A DNA stretch of 23,958 nucleotides, taken from assembly GCA_904501915.1 (NCBI GenBank), contig CAJGCV010000024.1, forward strand, positions 1-23,958, given 5' to 3'. The notes beneath the pieces are model-generated. The model saw only the letters and a program-made list of their open reading frames with translations. It made no database searches and was not told the DNA's origin. The DNA is from an uncultured Akkermansia sp. GTDB lineage: Bacteria; Verrucomicrobiota; Verrucomicrobiia; Verrucomicrobiales; Akkermansiaceae. The translations under genes were made by a program, and so were the position numbers. Every line of letters begins with the position of its first letter. Position 1 is the first letter of the stretch. This document shows, piece by piece, positions 6,919 to 15,082 of the stretch.

Positions 6919-9558
6919 ATGCAGCCGGAAAGCCCAGCAGAGCCAGCGGTGACACGCAGCATGCGTGGGACACGGCGTCGGCAGATGCGCAGGCCGGCAG
7001 ATTTGCTGCCGGAGATTCCGGACCACGAGATACTGCGCAAGATAGGCACCGGGGCATATGGCGAAGTGTGGCTGGCGCGCTCCGTGACCGGGGCGTACCG
7101 GGCGGTCAAGGTGGTGTGGCGGGAGGATTTTGAAGACGAGCAGATATTCATCCGTGAGTTTGACGGCGCGCTCATCTACGAACCCATAGCGCGCGGCATA
7201 CCCGGACTGGTTCATATTCTGCACATTGGTCAGAAGGGCGGCGCATACCCGTATTATTACTATGTCATGGAGCTGGCGGATGATGCCTACACCGGCACGC
7301 ACACCGACCCGGATTCCTATGTCCCGCGCACCCTGTACAGCGATATGCAACAATACGGGAACCGCGCGATGCCGCTGGACTATGTGCTGGAGGTAGGCTG
7401 CCAGCTGTCGCGCGCGCTCGCCGGGCTGCATGCGCAGGAACTGGCGCACCGGGATATCAAGCCGACCAATATCATCTTTATCAACGGCAAAGTAAAACTG
7501 GCAGATGCAGGGCTGGTGGCGCAGAGCAACCAGCGCAGCTTCGTGGGGACAGAAGGCTACATCCCCCCGGAAGGGCCGGGTACGCCGCGTGCAGATGTAT
7601 ATGCCCTGGCCATTGTGCTGTACGAAATGTCCACCGGCATGGACCGGCTGCACTTCCCTGCACTGCCCCCGGAACTGCCGGAGGGCGCCTCGCACCGGCG
7701 CTGGATAAAGTTCAACGACATTATCTGCGCAGCGGCAGCCCCACAGATTCAGCAGGACACCATCGTAAACGCCAAGCAACTGGCAGAAAAGCTGGAAACG
7801 CTGCGGGATGAAGCTGCCGCGCGGCGTAAAGCCCGCCGCACGTGGAAACAGCGCAGCCTCACCGCTGGTATCGCGCTGGCAGTGCTGGGAGCCGCAGCCG
7901 CCGGAGCATACTACGCACTGCCGGCAGACATGGGCCGGCGTATCAGGCTCGCCATAGACTCCCTGCAAGGTCAGCACCAGCTCCCGGCAGAGCCTCCCGC
8001 CGCCACCAGACCGGAATCCCCCCCGGAGGTCATACCGCAACAGGGTCAATACTTTGTGGGCAGCGTGCCCGCCGGAGCTTCCGTCTACACGGAAGATGGC
8101 GTATACCTGGATGAAACGCCCTACGGGCCCATCACCGCACAGGCAGGCAAGCATGTGGCATTCATTCTGCGCAAAGAGGGCTACGCCGATACCCACACCA
8201 GCGGCGTTGTACCCGCTGGAGAACTCCTCTCCCTGGGGGGCGAACTCCGTCCCTACCGTCCCCCGCGCACCGGCGAACCCTGGGTTGACGCACAGGGAAC
8301 CCAGTACCGCCCCGCCGGCGGCGTGCACGAAGCCACAACACCAGTCACCCCGAACCAGTTCCGCGAATTCCTGGCCGCCACGCCAAAAAGCACCGGCATG
8401 GTATGCATGGAAAGCGGCGGGCAGCTCTACACCTCGCAGGCAAGCATCAGCGCCTATACGCTGTGGCTCACCCGCCAATGCGAAAAAGCAGGCACCATCG
8501 GGCGGGACCACTCGCTCGTAGCCCGCCCGGAACCCGGCACCGAGGCAGGCCCGGATTTGTGTGGCTACCGTCTCTACACCATACTGGTGCAGAAAACCCC
8601 GGTCAGCATCTACACCAACCCGGCCGGGGCCAGCGTCATGCTCAACGGCATGCCGCTGGGAATCACGCCCATGCACTCCGTGCGCATACCCCTTGCCCCG
8701 TATTATCTGGAAATCCGCCTGCCCGGGTATTCCACAGAGCGGCGCAGCGGGCTTTCACCGCAGGGGCTTGTGCTCAACCTCCACCTGCAGCCCAACAACT
8801 CTGTCAATTTCAGTGCTGAATGGATTAACAGCCTGGGCATCAAAATGCAGCCCATCCTCTCCAACCTGATGGCCTGCGCCACCGAAGTGCGCGTGGCAGA
8901 TTACCAGAAATACTGCCGCAGCACCGGAGCCCCCGAGCCACCCGCCACTGCGTTTGAACAAAATGAACACCACCCGGTGGTCAATGTTACACGTGCAGAT
9001 GCCACAGCCTTTGCAGAATGGCTCACCCGCCAGGAACGCAGCGCCGGCCTCATCGAAGAAACCGATTCGTACCGGCTCCCCACCGATGAGGAGTGGAGCA
9101 ACATGGTGGGCTGCAAAGACAACAACGGCGACAGCCCCTACGAGCGCCAGCGCCTCAGAGCCAGCGGCGCGGCAGAATACCCCTGGGGCCGCAAATGGCC
9201 ACCAGCACCGGGCTCCGGCAACTTTGCCGATATGAGCGCCATTCCCTTCATCCGCGCAGACCACATCATCCCCAACTATGATGATGATTTTGCCTGCACC
9301 GCCCCCGTGGGTTCCTTTGCCCCGAACACGCTCGGGCTGCACGACATGGGCGGCAATGTGCAGGAATGGGTGCAGGGTGAATACGGTGGTCCTGCCAATT
9401 TCAATTTCAGGCGCTACGGCGTGACCCGCGGCGGTGATTACAGCTCGTTCCGCCCGGGGCAGCTCAGCTCCCACAGCCGCACCCCGCAGCCCGCAGACAC
9501 CCGCCGCCCCACCATCGGTTTCCGCCTCGTGCTGGAACGCAGACTGGCAGCCCCATAA
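6919..9558 (+). CDS. Membrane Ser/Thr protein kinase with PEGA and SUMF1 (FGE-like) domains
   Basis: An 879-residue multidomain protein. The Hanks-type kinase domain (about 35-300) has the glycine loop GTGAYGEV (43-50), VAIK-type Lys64, HRDIKPTN with D179, a DAG in place of DFG (196-198), and PPE in place of APE (216-218). One membrane helix follows (about 314-334). Outside it lie a PEGA-like domain (about 377-445), a degenerate segment resembling part of a SUMF1 fold (about 467-530), a second PEGA domain (about 558-625, PAGASVMLNGMPLGITP) and a C-terminal SUMF1/formylglycine-enzyme-like domain (about 640-875, with RLPTDEEW, GLHDMGGNVQEWV and TRGGDYSS). The topology suggests a cytosolic kinase coupled to extracytoplasmic binding modules. 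Catalytic residues are mostly present, so it may be active despite the DAG. In-frame ATGs at 6961 and 6985 are alternatives, but the promoter favours 6919. Confidence 0.9.
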   Translation: MQPESPAEPAVTRSMRGTRRRQMRRPADLLPEIPDHEILRKIGTGAYGEVWLARSVTGAYRAVKVVWREDFEDEQIFIREFDGALIYEPIARGIPGLVHILHIGQKGGAYPYYYYVMELADDAYTGTHTDPDSYVPRTLYSDMQQYGNRAMPLDYVLEVGCQLSRALAGLHAQELAHRDIKPTNIIFINGKVKLADAGLVAQSNQRSFVGTEGYIPPEGPGTPRADVYALAIVLYEMSTGMDRLHFPALPPELPEGASHRRWIKFNDIICAAAAPQIQQDTIVNAKQLAEKLETLRDEAAARRKARRTWKQRSLTAGIALAVLGAAAAGAYYALPADMGRRIRLAIDSLQGQHQLPAEPPAATRPESPPEVIPQQGQYFVGSVPAGASVYTEDGVYLDETPYGPITAQAGKHVAFILRKEGYADTHTSGVVPAGELLSLGGELRPYRPPRTGEPWVDAQGTQYRPAGGVHEATTPVTPNQFREFLAATPKSTGMVCMESGGQLYTSQASISAYTLWLTRQCEKAGTIGRDHSLVARPEPGTEAGPDLCGYRLYTILVQKTPVSIYTNPAGASVMLNGMPLGITPMHSVRIPLAPYYLEIRLPGYSTERRSGLSPQGLVLNLHLQPNNSVNFSAEWINSLGIKMQPILSNLMACATEVRVADYQKYCRSTGAPEPPATAFEQNEHHPVVNVTRADATAFAEWLTRQERSAGLIEETDSYRLPTDEEWSNMVGCKDNNGDSPYERQRLRASGAAEYPWGRKWPPAPGSGNFADMSAIPFIRADHIIPNYDDDFACTAPVGSFAPNTLGLHDMGGNVQEWVQGEYGGPANFNFRRYGVTRGGDYSSFRPGQLSSHSRTPQPADTRRPTIGFRLVLERRLAAP

Positions 9559-9611
9559 CAGGCAGCCCCAGTGCGCCGCAGTGCCACTAGAGAACATATA
9601 GCTCTAACCTC

Positions 9612-9641
9612 TTGATACCAGCCGGGGCAACATGCTACACA
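9612..9641 (+). promoter_or_regulatory. Possible promoter of the barrel-protein gene
   Basis: TTGATA (9612-9617), an 18-nt spacer and TACACA (9636-9641), 9 nt before the ATG. The stretch CATGCTACACATG is shared with the thioredoxin-gene promoter on the opposite strand near 15083. The GAGG at 9643-9646 could instead act as a Shine-Dalgarno in a longer transcript. Confidence 0.45.
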
Positions 9642-9650
9642 TGAGGTGCT

Positions 9651-10247
9651 ATGAAAAAACACCTCGTTTCCCTGTTTACCCTGTGCAGCAGCGCCGTGGC
9701 AGCTCCCTATTACCTGCCCAGCCCGCAGCCGGGCGCCCTTACACCATACGACTGGCAACCCACCACGCGACTGGAAGCGCTGTATGCCATCGGCACCTCA
9801 GACACGCCCGACACCTGGGGATTCCGCACCGGGATTGATTTATACAGCAGCGGCGAATCCCCCGTGCGCCATGAGTTCTGCGTGAATCTGGCGCCCCAGT
9901 GGGGCGACGGCCACGAACACCATGTTGAGGGGCGCGTTAAGCAGAATTTATTCCACATGCCCCTCACCGTCGGGTATGACCTCAACCTGAACCTCTTTCA
10001 AAACGTCTTCCTCTTCGTGGGCGGCAAATTCGGCTGGGCATTCGGGCGATACGAAGAAGAACACCGCCGCTTCCGCAACCGCGACAGCTATAACGGTGTT
10101 ACCTACTCCCTGGGTGGCGGCATCAAAATCCAATGCAGCGAACGCCTCTATGCCCAGGCAGGGTACGAATTTGCACGCACCAACACCCACCGCGACAAGG
10201 ACTGGAACCAGCACGTCTTCACCGCCGGTCTGGGCTGGATTTTCTAA
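9651..10247 (+). CDS. Outer-membrane beta-barrel protein
   Basis: A 198-residue exported protein with a signal peptide (MKKHLVSLFTLCSSAVA, cleavage near residue 18). The mature part has alternating polar/hydrophobic strands rich in Gly and aromatics (LFQNVFLFVGGKFGWAFG, VTYSLGGGIKIQCSERLYA, HVFTAGLGWIF) and ends in phenylalanine, the usual C-terminal signal for outer-membrane insertion by the BAM complex. The size fits a small 8-stranded barrel like OmpA/OmpX-type or porin-family proteins. No peptidoglycan-binding domain is present, and ligand and function cannot be told. The ATG follows GAGGTG. It lies 92 nt after the kinase gene with its own possible promoter. Confidence 0.78.
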   Translation: MKKHLVSLFTLCSSAVAAPYYLPSPQPGALTPYDWQPTTRLEALYAIGTSDTPDTWGFRTGIDLYSSGESPVRHEFCVNLAPQWGDGHEHHVEGRVKQNLFHMPLTVGYDLNLNLFQNVFLFVGGKFGWAFGRYEEEHRRFRNRDSYNGVTYSLGGGIKIQCSERLYAQAGYEFARTNTHRDKDWNQHVFTAGLGWIF

Positions 10248-10272
10248 TCTGCAACGCAATGCCTCATATTGG

Positions 10273-10303
10273 TTGCATCTTGCCAAATGCGGTCGGGTAT
10301 GAT
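10273..10303 (+). promoter_or_regulatory. Possible promoter of the yggS homologue
   Basis: TTGCAT (10273-10278), a 19-nt spacer and TATGAT (10298-10303), 11 nt before the ATG at 10315. The spacer is longer than usual. No Shine-Dalgarno precedes the start. Confidence 0.45.
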
Positions 10304-10314
10304 ACCATGCAGTC

Positions 10315-11010
10315 ATGTACATACAGGATCAGTTGCAGGAGATAAAGGCCCATATTGCCGCAGCAGAACAACGCGCCGGCCGCCCGGCGGGCAGCGTCAA
10401 ACTGCTGGCAGTGAGCAAGACCTTCCCGGTGGAGGATATCATGCAGGCCTACAATGATGGCCAGCGGCTTTTTGGCGAAAACCGCCTGCAGGAAGCCATG
10501 AGCAAAATTCCTGCCATGCCGGCAGATTGCGAGTGGCACCTCATCGGGCCATTGCAGCGCAATAAGGTGCGCAAGGCACTGGAGCAGGGATTCGGGCTGT
10601 TACAGGCGGTGGATTCACTGCGGCTGGCAGAGGCCATATCACGCATAGCCGGTGAGCTGGGGTGCACAGCGCGCATTCTGCTGGAGGTGAACGTGGATGG
10701 CGAGGCAAGCAAACATGGTTTCACCCCGGCAGAGGTGCAGGAGCTCTGGCCGCAGCTCACCACCCTGCCGCAACTGGAGATTTGCGGGCTGATGTGCATA
10801 CCCGCGCCCACAGAAGACCCGGAGGGCGCGCGCCCGGCGTTCCGCTCACTGCGCACACTGGCAGAAACCCTGCGCACCCGCGGGCCGCTGCCGCTGCCGG
10901 AGCTTTCCATGGGCATGAGCCATGACTATGCTGTGGCGGTGGAGGAAGGAGCCACGATTGTGCGCGTAGGTTCTGCCATTTTCGGCAAAAGAGACTACGC
11001 GGCGCATTAA
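10315..11010 (+). CDS. yggS: YggS/PLPBP family pyridoxal-phosphate homeostasis protein
   Basis: A 231-residue single-domain alanine-racemase-fold protein. LLAVSKTF carries the PLP-binding Lys35. GENRLQEAMSKI, WHLIGPLQRNKVRK, LLEVNVDGEASKHGF, LMCIPAP, LSMGMSHDYAVAVEEGATIVRVGSAIFG are all in the family order, with the phosphate-binding SMGMS near the end. The family has no known enzymatic activity; it binds PLP and balances vitamin B6 and amino-acid pools. It converges with the GlmU-like acyltransferase gene with only 7 nt between the stop codons and no terminator hairpin, so the two transcripts may overlap. Confidence 0.95.
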   Translation: MYIQDQLQEIKAHIAAAEQRAGRPAGSVKLLAVSKTFPVEDIMQAYNDGQRLFGENRLQEAMSKIPAMPADCEWHLIGPLQRNKVRKALEQGFGLLQAVDSLRLAEAISRIAGELGCTARILLEVNVDGEASKHGFTPAEVQELWPQLTTLPQLEICGLMCIPAPTEDPEGARPAFRSLRTLAETLRTRGPLPLPELSMGMSHDYAVAVEEGATIVRVGSAIFGKRDYAAH

Positions 11011-11017
11011 CCCCGGC

Positions 11018-11563
11018 TCAGCGCACCACGCTTCCGGGGTCAGTCCAGGTGCCGGGCGGCAGGACACGCCCGGGCAGGATAACGCATTTGCAGCCAATGC
11101 GGCAGTGCTCGCCCACCACGCAGCCCAGTTTGTTGCGGCCGGTGGGCTGCAGCGCGCCCTGCCAGGGCATGCGGATTTCCCCGGCATCGTGCCTGAAATT
11201 GCTGAAAATACAACCGCCGCCCACGTTCACATCGTCACGGATAATGGAATCGCCGATGTAGCTGAGGTGGGAAACAAAGACCTTGTTGCCCAGCAGAGAA
11301 CTTTTCAGCTCCACCGCATTGCCGATGACGCAGCCGTCGCCCACGCGGGTTTCACCGCGCAGGTAGGCATTCGGGCCGATGCGGCAATCCTTGCCAATGC
11401 GCACATGCCCCTCCACCACAGTACCGGGCAGTACGACGGAGCCTTCCCCCAGCTCCAGCACGCCGAGCACATGAGCCCCGGGATACACCACCCCGCGGAT
11501 ATCCGGCTGCAGCTGCAGCAATTCCTCGCGTTCCGCGTCCAGTTCTTTCCAGGGTGGTATCAT
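11018..11563 (-). CDS. GlmU-like left-handed beta-helix acyltransferase
   Basis: A 181-residue protein made of hexapeptide repeats from about residue 25 to the end (for example GVVYPGAHVLGV, GTVVEGHVRIGKDCRIGPNA). The segment VSHLSYIGDSIIRDDVNVGG at 97-116 closely resembles the acetyltransferase active site of GlmU; H99 corresponds to its catalytic His, and the following SNFRHD to GlmU's CNYDG. The uridylyltransferase domain of GlmU is absent. It is therefore probably an acetyl-CoA-dependent acyltransferase acting on a sugar nucleotide or other small substrate; the substrate is unknown. The start codon overlaps the upstream stop (ATGA), and it is the last gene of a four-gene operon. Confidence 0.8.
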   Translation of the reverse strand: MIPPWKELDAEREELLQLQPDIRGVVYPGAHVLGVLELGEGSVVLPGTVVEGHVRIGKDCRIGPNAYLRGETRVGDGCVIGNAVELKSSLLGNKVFVSHLSYIGDSIIRDDVNVGGGCIFSNFRHDAGEIRMPWQGALQPTGRNKLGCVVGEHCRIGCKCVILPGRVLPPGTWTDPGSVVR

Positions 11564-12351
11564 TCCGCGCGTTTTCCTATACGGAGTTTATGGCAGGCAT
11601 CCAGCAAGTGCTGGAAGGCCGATTTTTCCTGTCCCCCGGGCGCGTCCATCAGCAGCGGGCGGGGGTATACATGAGCATAGCGCCTGCCTTCGGCATCCCG
11701 CTGCAGGGCGGAGAAATGCAGATTCATATCTGCCTGGGGGCATTCGCGCCAGGGACCGCCGATTTTTGCCGCCACATCGCGCACATTGCGGTAGGGGTAG
11801 CAATAACTGTTAACCCAGAAATCCACCTGCGGCGCGCGTTCACGAGGTTTAGAACGCTCCCGGCGGCTCACCGGGTCCACGGTAAGCACCAGCACCTTGC
11901 CGGTATGCGGGACATCTGCCACGCCCCGCAACGCATCCATAATAGCGGAACCGCCGTAACTGTGACCCACCAGCACCACATCTGCCGCCGGATTCAGCGC
12001 CAGGAAAGCGCGCAAATCGCGCTGGAGTTTCCACGTGCTGTGAAAAAGGAGGTTGCCCGTGCCGCTCTCCCAGGCATAGTAGGCACGCAACTGAGTACCC
12101 TCGCAAGGCAGAGGCGGCAGCTGCTCATATACCTCGCGGAACTGCAGCAGAACCGGCTCCGCAAACCCACCCACAAAAATAAACGCCACATCGGCCTTGC
12201 GGGCAGGCAGGGGCTCCTGGGTACGGCGCTCCAGCGGACCGGTGCGCGGAGCGGGGTCAATTCCCGGCGACACCGGCACCGGCTGCTGCACACACGAGCC
12301 AAGCATGCAAGCCAGGGCGGCTGTCATCCACATTGCAGGAAACGGCTTCAT
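11560..12351 (-). CDS. Alpha/beta-hydrolase-like lipoprotein
   Basis: A 263-residue protein with a lipoprotein signal peptide (lipobox LGSC, Cys20). After a Pro-rich linker, ADVAFIFVGGF (about 53-63) looks like the first core strand with an oxyanion loop. VVLVGHSYGGSAIMDAL contains a nucleophile elbow G-H-S-Y-G with Ser131. D159 in LTVDPVS is a plausible acid, and the His is one of several in the C-terminal part (H211, H227 or H248). It is predicted to be an envelope-anchored serine esterase or lipase-like enzyme of unknown substrate. Its ATG overlaps the stop of the upstream lipoprotein gene and its stop overlaps the start of the acyltransferase gene, so all three are co-translated. Confidence 0.78.
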   Translation of the reverse strand: MKPFPAMWMTAALACMLGSCVQQPVPVSPGIDPAPRTGPLERRTQEPLPARKADVAFIFVGGFAEPVLLQFREVYEQLPPLPCEGTQLRAYYAWESGTGNLLFHSTWKLQRDLRAFLALNPAADVVLVGHSYGGSAIMDALRGVADVPHTGKVLVLTVDPVSRRERSKPRERAPQVDFWVNSYCYPYRNVRDVAAKIGGPWRECPQADMNLHFSALQRDAEGRRYAHVYPRPLLMDAPGGQEKSAFQHLLDACHKLRIGKRAE

Positions 12352-12800
12352 TTCAACTCGGGGAACAGATTGGTAAGATACGGTTTCAGCAGCGTATACA
12401 ACTGCTGCTCCTGCTCGGGCTGCAGCACGATATCATGCATCACCACACGATGCTCCAGCAGCGTACCGGCCAGGCACTGTCCATTGGTCGCATATACGTA
12501 AAAACGATTATCTGCCAGCGGATTGCGGGCATCATCGGTCTGGTATGCAAGCTCTGGCACGTAGCGGGGCTCGCCCGCGCGCAGAATGCTGCACACCTGC
12601 TCACGCACAGCGGGGGGCAGTTTCCATATTCCCTCACTGCCTTCATTCAACCAGGCGGGTTGAAACGGCGTGACGGCCAGCTCGGGTGAAGCCAGCATCT
12701 CCTGCACGGCAGCGGCGCTGACTGCACCGCTCTGGTTCAGGCAGCCCCCCAGCAGACAAGCTGCAGCCACCAGCATTGCTCTCACAAACATCGTTTTCAT
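12348..12800 (-). CDS. Small lipoprotein of unknown function
   Basis: A 150-residue protein starting MKTMFVRAML, with a lipobox LGGC (Cys20). I do not recognise the mature domain. It contains a mixed alpha/beta pattern with FYVYATNGQCLAGTLLEHRVVMHDIVL near the middle and a helical, Glu/Gln-rich tail (QPEQEQQLYTLLKPYL). The frame is open upstream to 12845, but that longer start would bury the signal peptide and overlap the phosphatase gene, so 12800 is preferred. It lies 25 nt after the phosphatase gene and overlaps the hydrolase gene by ATGA, so it is part of the operon. Confidence 0.72.
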   Translation of the reverse strand: MKTMFVRAMLVAAACLLGGCLNQSGAVSAAAVQEMLASPELAVTPFQPAWLNEGSEGIWKLPPAVREQVCSILRAGEPRYVPELAYQTDDARNPLADNRFYVYATNGQCLAGTLLEHRVVMHDIVLQPEQEQQLYTLLKPYLTNLFPELK

Positions 12801-12825
12801 GACTTGCTGCAACGTTAAAAAATCA

Positions 12826-13359
12826 TCAGGACTCGGCGCGCTCAATGTCGCTCACCATCTGGCTGGCAGCTCCGGCCAGCAGACTCACCACCTCATCAAA
12901 CCCCGCTTCCGGGCCGTAGTAGGGGTCCGGCACCTCATGCAGCGGGCAGTCATCGGCAAACCAGGCACTCATCGGCACCACCTTTGCCATTTCCTCCGGG
13001 GTGGTGGCCATGGCTATCACATCCTCATAATTGGCATTATCCTGCGGCACGATTAAATCAAACGCGGCAAAATCGCGGCGGCTGAACTGGCGGCCACGGT
13101 GACCATTATAGGCATATCCGGCGCGGGAAAGAGCAGCCAGCATGCGGGAATCGGGCTTCTGGCCAATGTGGTAAGCCGCCGTTCCACACGAATCCGATTC
13201 CACATGGTCAGCCAGCCCGGCTTCCTGTACTTTGGCATTAAACACATGCTCTGCAGCAACCGAGCGGCAGATATTGCCCAGGCACACAAAAAGCACACGG
13301 AACGCCTGCGGCGCAATTTCCGGTTGACCATCTCCCTCGATTCTGGTATGAACATCCAT
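12826..13359 (-). CDS. Low-molecular-weight protein-tyrosine phosphatase
   Basis: The P-loop VLFVCLGNICRS near the N-terminus has the CX5R catalytic signature, and the general-acid loop PDPYYG lies near the C-terminus. Both are diagnostic of the LMW-PTP family (arsenate-reductase-like fold). Such enzymes remove phosphate from tyrosines; in bacteria they often partner tyrosine kinases in polysaccharide export, but no such kinase is present here. I start the gene at the second ATG (13359), giving 177 residues, because a TAGGAT -10-like box covers the first ATG at 13371. The longer 181-residue form is possible. It is the first gene of an operon with two lipoprotein genes and an acyltransferase gene. 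Its 5' end is only 23 nt from the divergent queE start. Confidence 0.9.
   Translation of the reverse strand: MDVHTRIEGDGQPEIAPQAFRVLFVCLGNICRSVAAEHVFNAKVQEAGLADHVESDSCGTAAYHIGQKPDSRMLAALSRAGYAYNGHRGRQFSRRDFAAFDLIVPQDNANYEDVIAMATTPEEMAKVVPMSAWFADDCPLHEVPDPYYGPEAGFDEVVSLLAGAASQMVSDIERAES
13324..13352 (+). promoter_or_regulatory. Promoter of queE, inside the phosphatase coding region
   Basis: TTGACC (13324-13329), a 17-nt spacer and TATGAA (13347-13352) on the plus strand, within the 5' coding part of the divergent phosphatase gene. It predicts a leader of about 24 nt before the ATG at 13383. No other good promoter fits in the 23-nt gap. Confidence 0.55.
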
Positions 13360-13382
13360 GTCAAGTCGCATCCTACCACAAC

Positions 13383-14048
13383 ATGCTCAACATTGCACGC
13401 CTGAATTCTGCCCCCGAAATATTTTACTCCCTGCAAGGGGAGGGCACCCGCTGCGGCACACCCGCCGTCTTTTTGCGGCTGGCCGGGTGCAACCTGTCAT
13501 GTAAATGGTGCGATACCAAGCACTCATGGGGAAACGGCATTCTCTGCTCCACCCGTGATATTGCCGGGCACATAGCCGGCTTCAACTGTGCATCCCTTGT
13601 CATAACGGGTGGGGAACCCCTGCTGCAGCAAGTACCGCTGCAAAAACTCCTGGCCCAGCTGCCAGCCCACATCTGCGTGGAGGTGGAAACCAATGGCACC
13701 CTCATGCCCACCCCTGCGCTGGCAGACAGGGTCAACCAGTGGAACATTTCCCCCAAGCTCACGCACTCCGGCAACCCGCGCGAAAAAGCGCTCAATCCGG
13801 TGGCGCTTGCCTTCTTTGCCGCCCTGCCCCACGCCTGGTTTAAATTCGTGGTGCAGAGCGAGGATGACTGGGCCGGCATTGCCGCCCTGGGTCTGCCGCG
13901 GGAGCGCATCATCCTGATGCCCTGCGCCACCACCCGCACTGCGCTTGAAACAGCCCGGCCCGCCGTGGTCGACATGTGCCTGCGCCATGGCGTGCGCCTC
14001 GGCGACCGCCTTCACCTCACCCTCTGGGATGATAAAAAGGGAGTCTGA
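13383..14048 (+). CDS. queE: 7-carboxy-7-deazaguanine synthase
   Basis: A 221-residue radical SAM enzyme. EIFYSLQGEGTRCGTPAVF followed by CNLSCKWCDT gives the CX3CX2C iron-sulfur motif (C36, C40, C43), which is one residue offset from the CX14-type insertions of some relatives and typical of short QueE. VITGGEPLLQ and VETNGT follow, then NISPKL, all in the QueE order. It converts 6-carboxy-tetrahydropterin to 7-carboxy-7-deazaguanine, an early step to queuosine in tRNA. The partner genes queC, queD and queF are not in this window. The gene stands alone, divergent from the phosphatase operon, and ends near a hairpin shared with the convergent thioredoxin-like gene. Confidence 0.95.
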   Translation: MLNIARLNSAPEIFYSLQGEGTRCGTPAVFLRLAGCNLSCKWCDTKHSWGNGILCSTRDIAGHIAGFNCASLVITGGEPLLQQVPLQKLLAQLPAHICVEVETNGTLMPTPALADRVNQWNISPKLTHSGNPREKALNPVALAFFAALPHAWFKFVVQSEDDWAGIAALGLPRERIILMPCATTRTALETARPAVVDMCLRHGVRLGDRLHLTLWDDKKGV

Positions 14049-14064
14049 ACCGTTTCCTGATACT

Positions 14065-14102
14065 GAATATGCCCGGCAGCACACAGGCCACAGGGCATAT
14101 TC
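14065..14102. terminator. Hairpin between convergent queE and thioredoxin-like gene
   Basis: GAATATGCCC (14065-14074) and GGGCATATTC (14093-14102) form a perfect 10-bp stem with an 18-nt loop that may pair inside as GGC/GCC. No clean T-run follows on either strand, so this is an atypical or Rho-assisted terminator at best. Confidence 0.4.
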
Positions 14103-14123
14103 ACCGCAAAAACAGAAAAATTC

Positions 14124-15074
14124 TTACTTACGGCTACGGATGGAACGGGCGCGTTCCAGAAGCGCCTCGGGATTGCTGAAGGTTTTCTCCAGGTCCTTGA
14201 TCATAGCCTCCCTGATTTCCTCCGGATAGGAGGTCTGCGCCTCTTTGAGCACATAATCGCGGGCCTCGTTAATATCCGCCACATCTTCAGCCTTGAGAAG
14301 CATAAGATTCAGGCAGGGGAACACCACCATATCGCGTTTGCGCTCCATGATACGGTTGCGATTGAGGGGATGCGCACGGGCAATGAAATCATCAAAGATT
14401 TCGGTCTGGCGCTGGTAATCGCGGCGGCAGGCATTCAGATTCGACATGAGCTCATTCATCTGCGCATCAGCGGCGGCCTGCTCCTTGAGGCCCATTGTAT
14501 CCTCCGGGTCGCATTCCTGAATTTCCTTACGCAGCGCCTCTGCAGCCATTTTGAAACCCTTGGGAAAATCCTGGTACACCTCCATGAGGACACGGGCGCG
14601 CTCCACCCCCTGCAACTGGCGGGCTGCTGTCAGCTTCTTCTGGCGTTCAAGCGCCAGCTCCAGCAGCGGAATGACGCTGGCGACATCCCGCTGGGCACCG
14701 CCCCAGCCACCCAGCATCTCACCGGTGGCGCTCAGCGTCACCATGGTGGGGAAACCCACCACCCCATACTGGCGGCATACATTGCGGCGGCGTTCAAGCT
14801 CTGCCCTGTCCAGCTTCTTATGGCGGGGAACATCCACCTCCAGCAGCACAAATTTATCCTTCGTATAGTCCAGGAACTCCTGTTTATCGAGCACGTCTCG
14901 CTTCATGCGTATGCAATACCCGCACCAGTCTGAACCCGTAAAGTTCACCAGAACAGCCTTGTTCTCTGCCGCCGCACGCGTCCTGGCGGCTTCCAGATCA
15001 GTCATCCATTCAGTACCCAGAACCGGTGCCACCAGAGCAGCCACACAGCAGAAAATATGCGCAAATCGTTTCAT
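14124..15074 (-). CDS. Exported thioredoxin-like protein with a helical C-terminal domain
   Basis: A 316-residue protein with a signal peptide (MKRFAHIFCCVAALVAPVLG) and a thioredoxin fold (about 22-155). The redox motif WCGYC has Cys51 and Cys54, and GVVGFPTMVTLSATG contains the cis-Pro loop. The C-terminal half (about 155-316) is mostly charged helix with no known domain to me. Placement in the periplasm and the WCxxC motif suggest a disulfide reductase or isomerase; the target is unknown. A longer frame reaches 15104, but the ATG at 15074 follows GGAG and a complete promoter. It is a single-gene unit, convergent with queE. Confidence 0.86.
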   Translation of the reverse strand: MKRFAHIFCCVAALVAPVLGTEWMTDLEAARTRAAAENKAVLVNFTGSDWCGYCIRMKRDVLDKQEFLDYTKDKFVLLEVDVPRHKKLDRAELERRRNVCRQYGVVGFPTMVTLSATGEMLGGWGGAQRDVASVIPLLELALERQKKLTAARQLQGVERARVLMEVYQDFPKGFKMAAEALRKEIQECDPEDTMGLKEQAAADAQMNELMSNLNACRRDYQRQTEIFDDFIARAHPLNRNRIMERKRDMVVFPCLNLMLLKAEDVADINEARDYVLKEAQTSYPEEIREAMIKDLEKTFSNPEALLERARSIRSRK

Positions 15075-15082
15075 GTACTCCA

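Noticed and set aside
6709..8676. A 655-codon open frame on the minus strand
   Set aside because: It is antisense to the kinase-PEGA-SUMF gene and runs into the tRNA; it has no domains and reflects GC-rich codon structure on the other strand.
12801..12845. Longer N-terminus of the small lipoprotein
   Set aside because: It would place 15 residues before the signal peptide and overlap the phosphatase gene.
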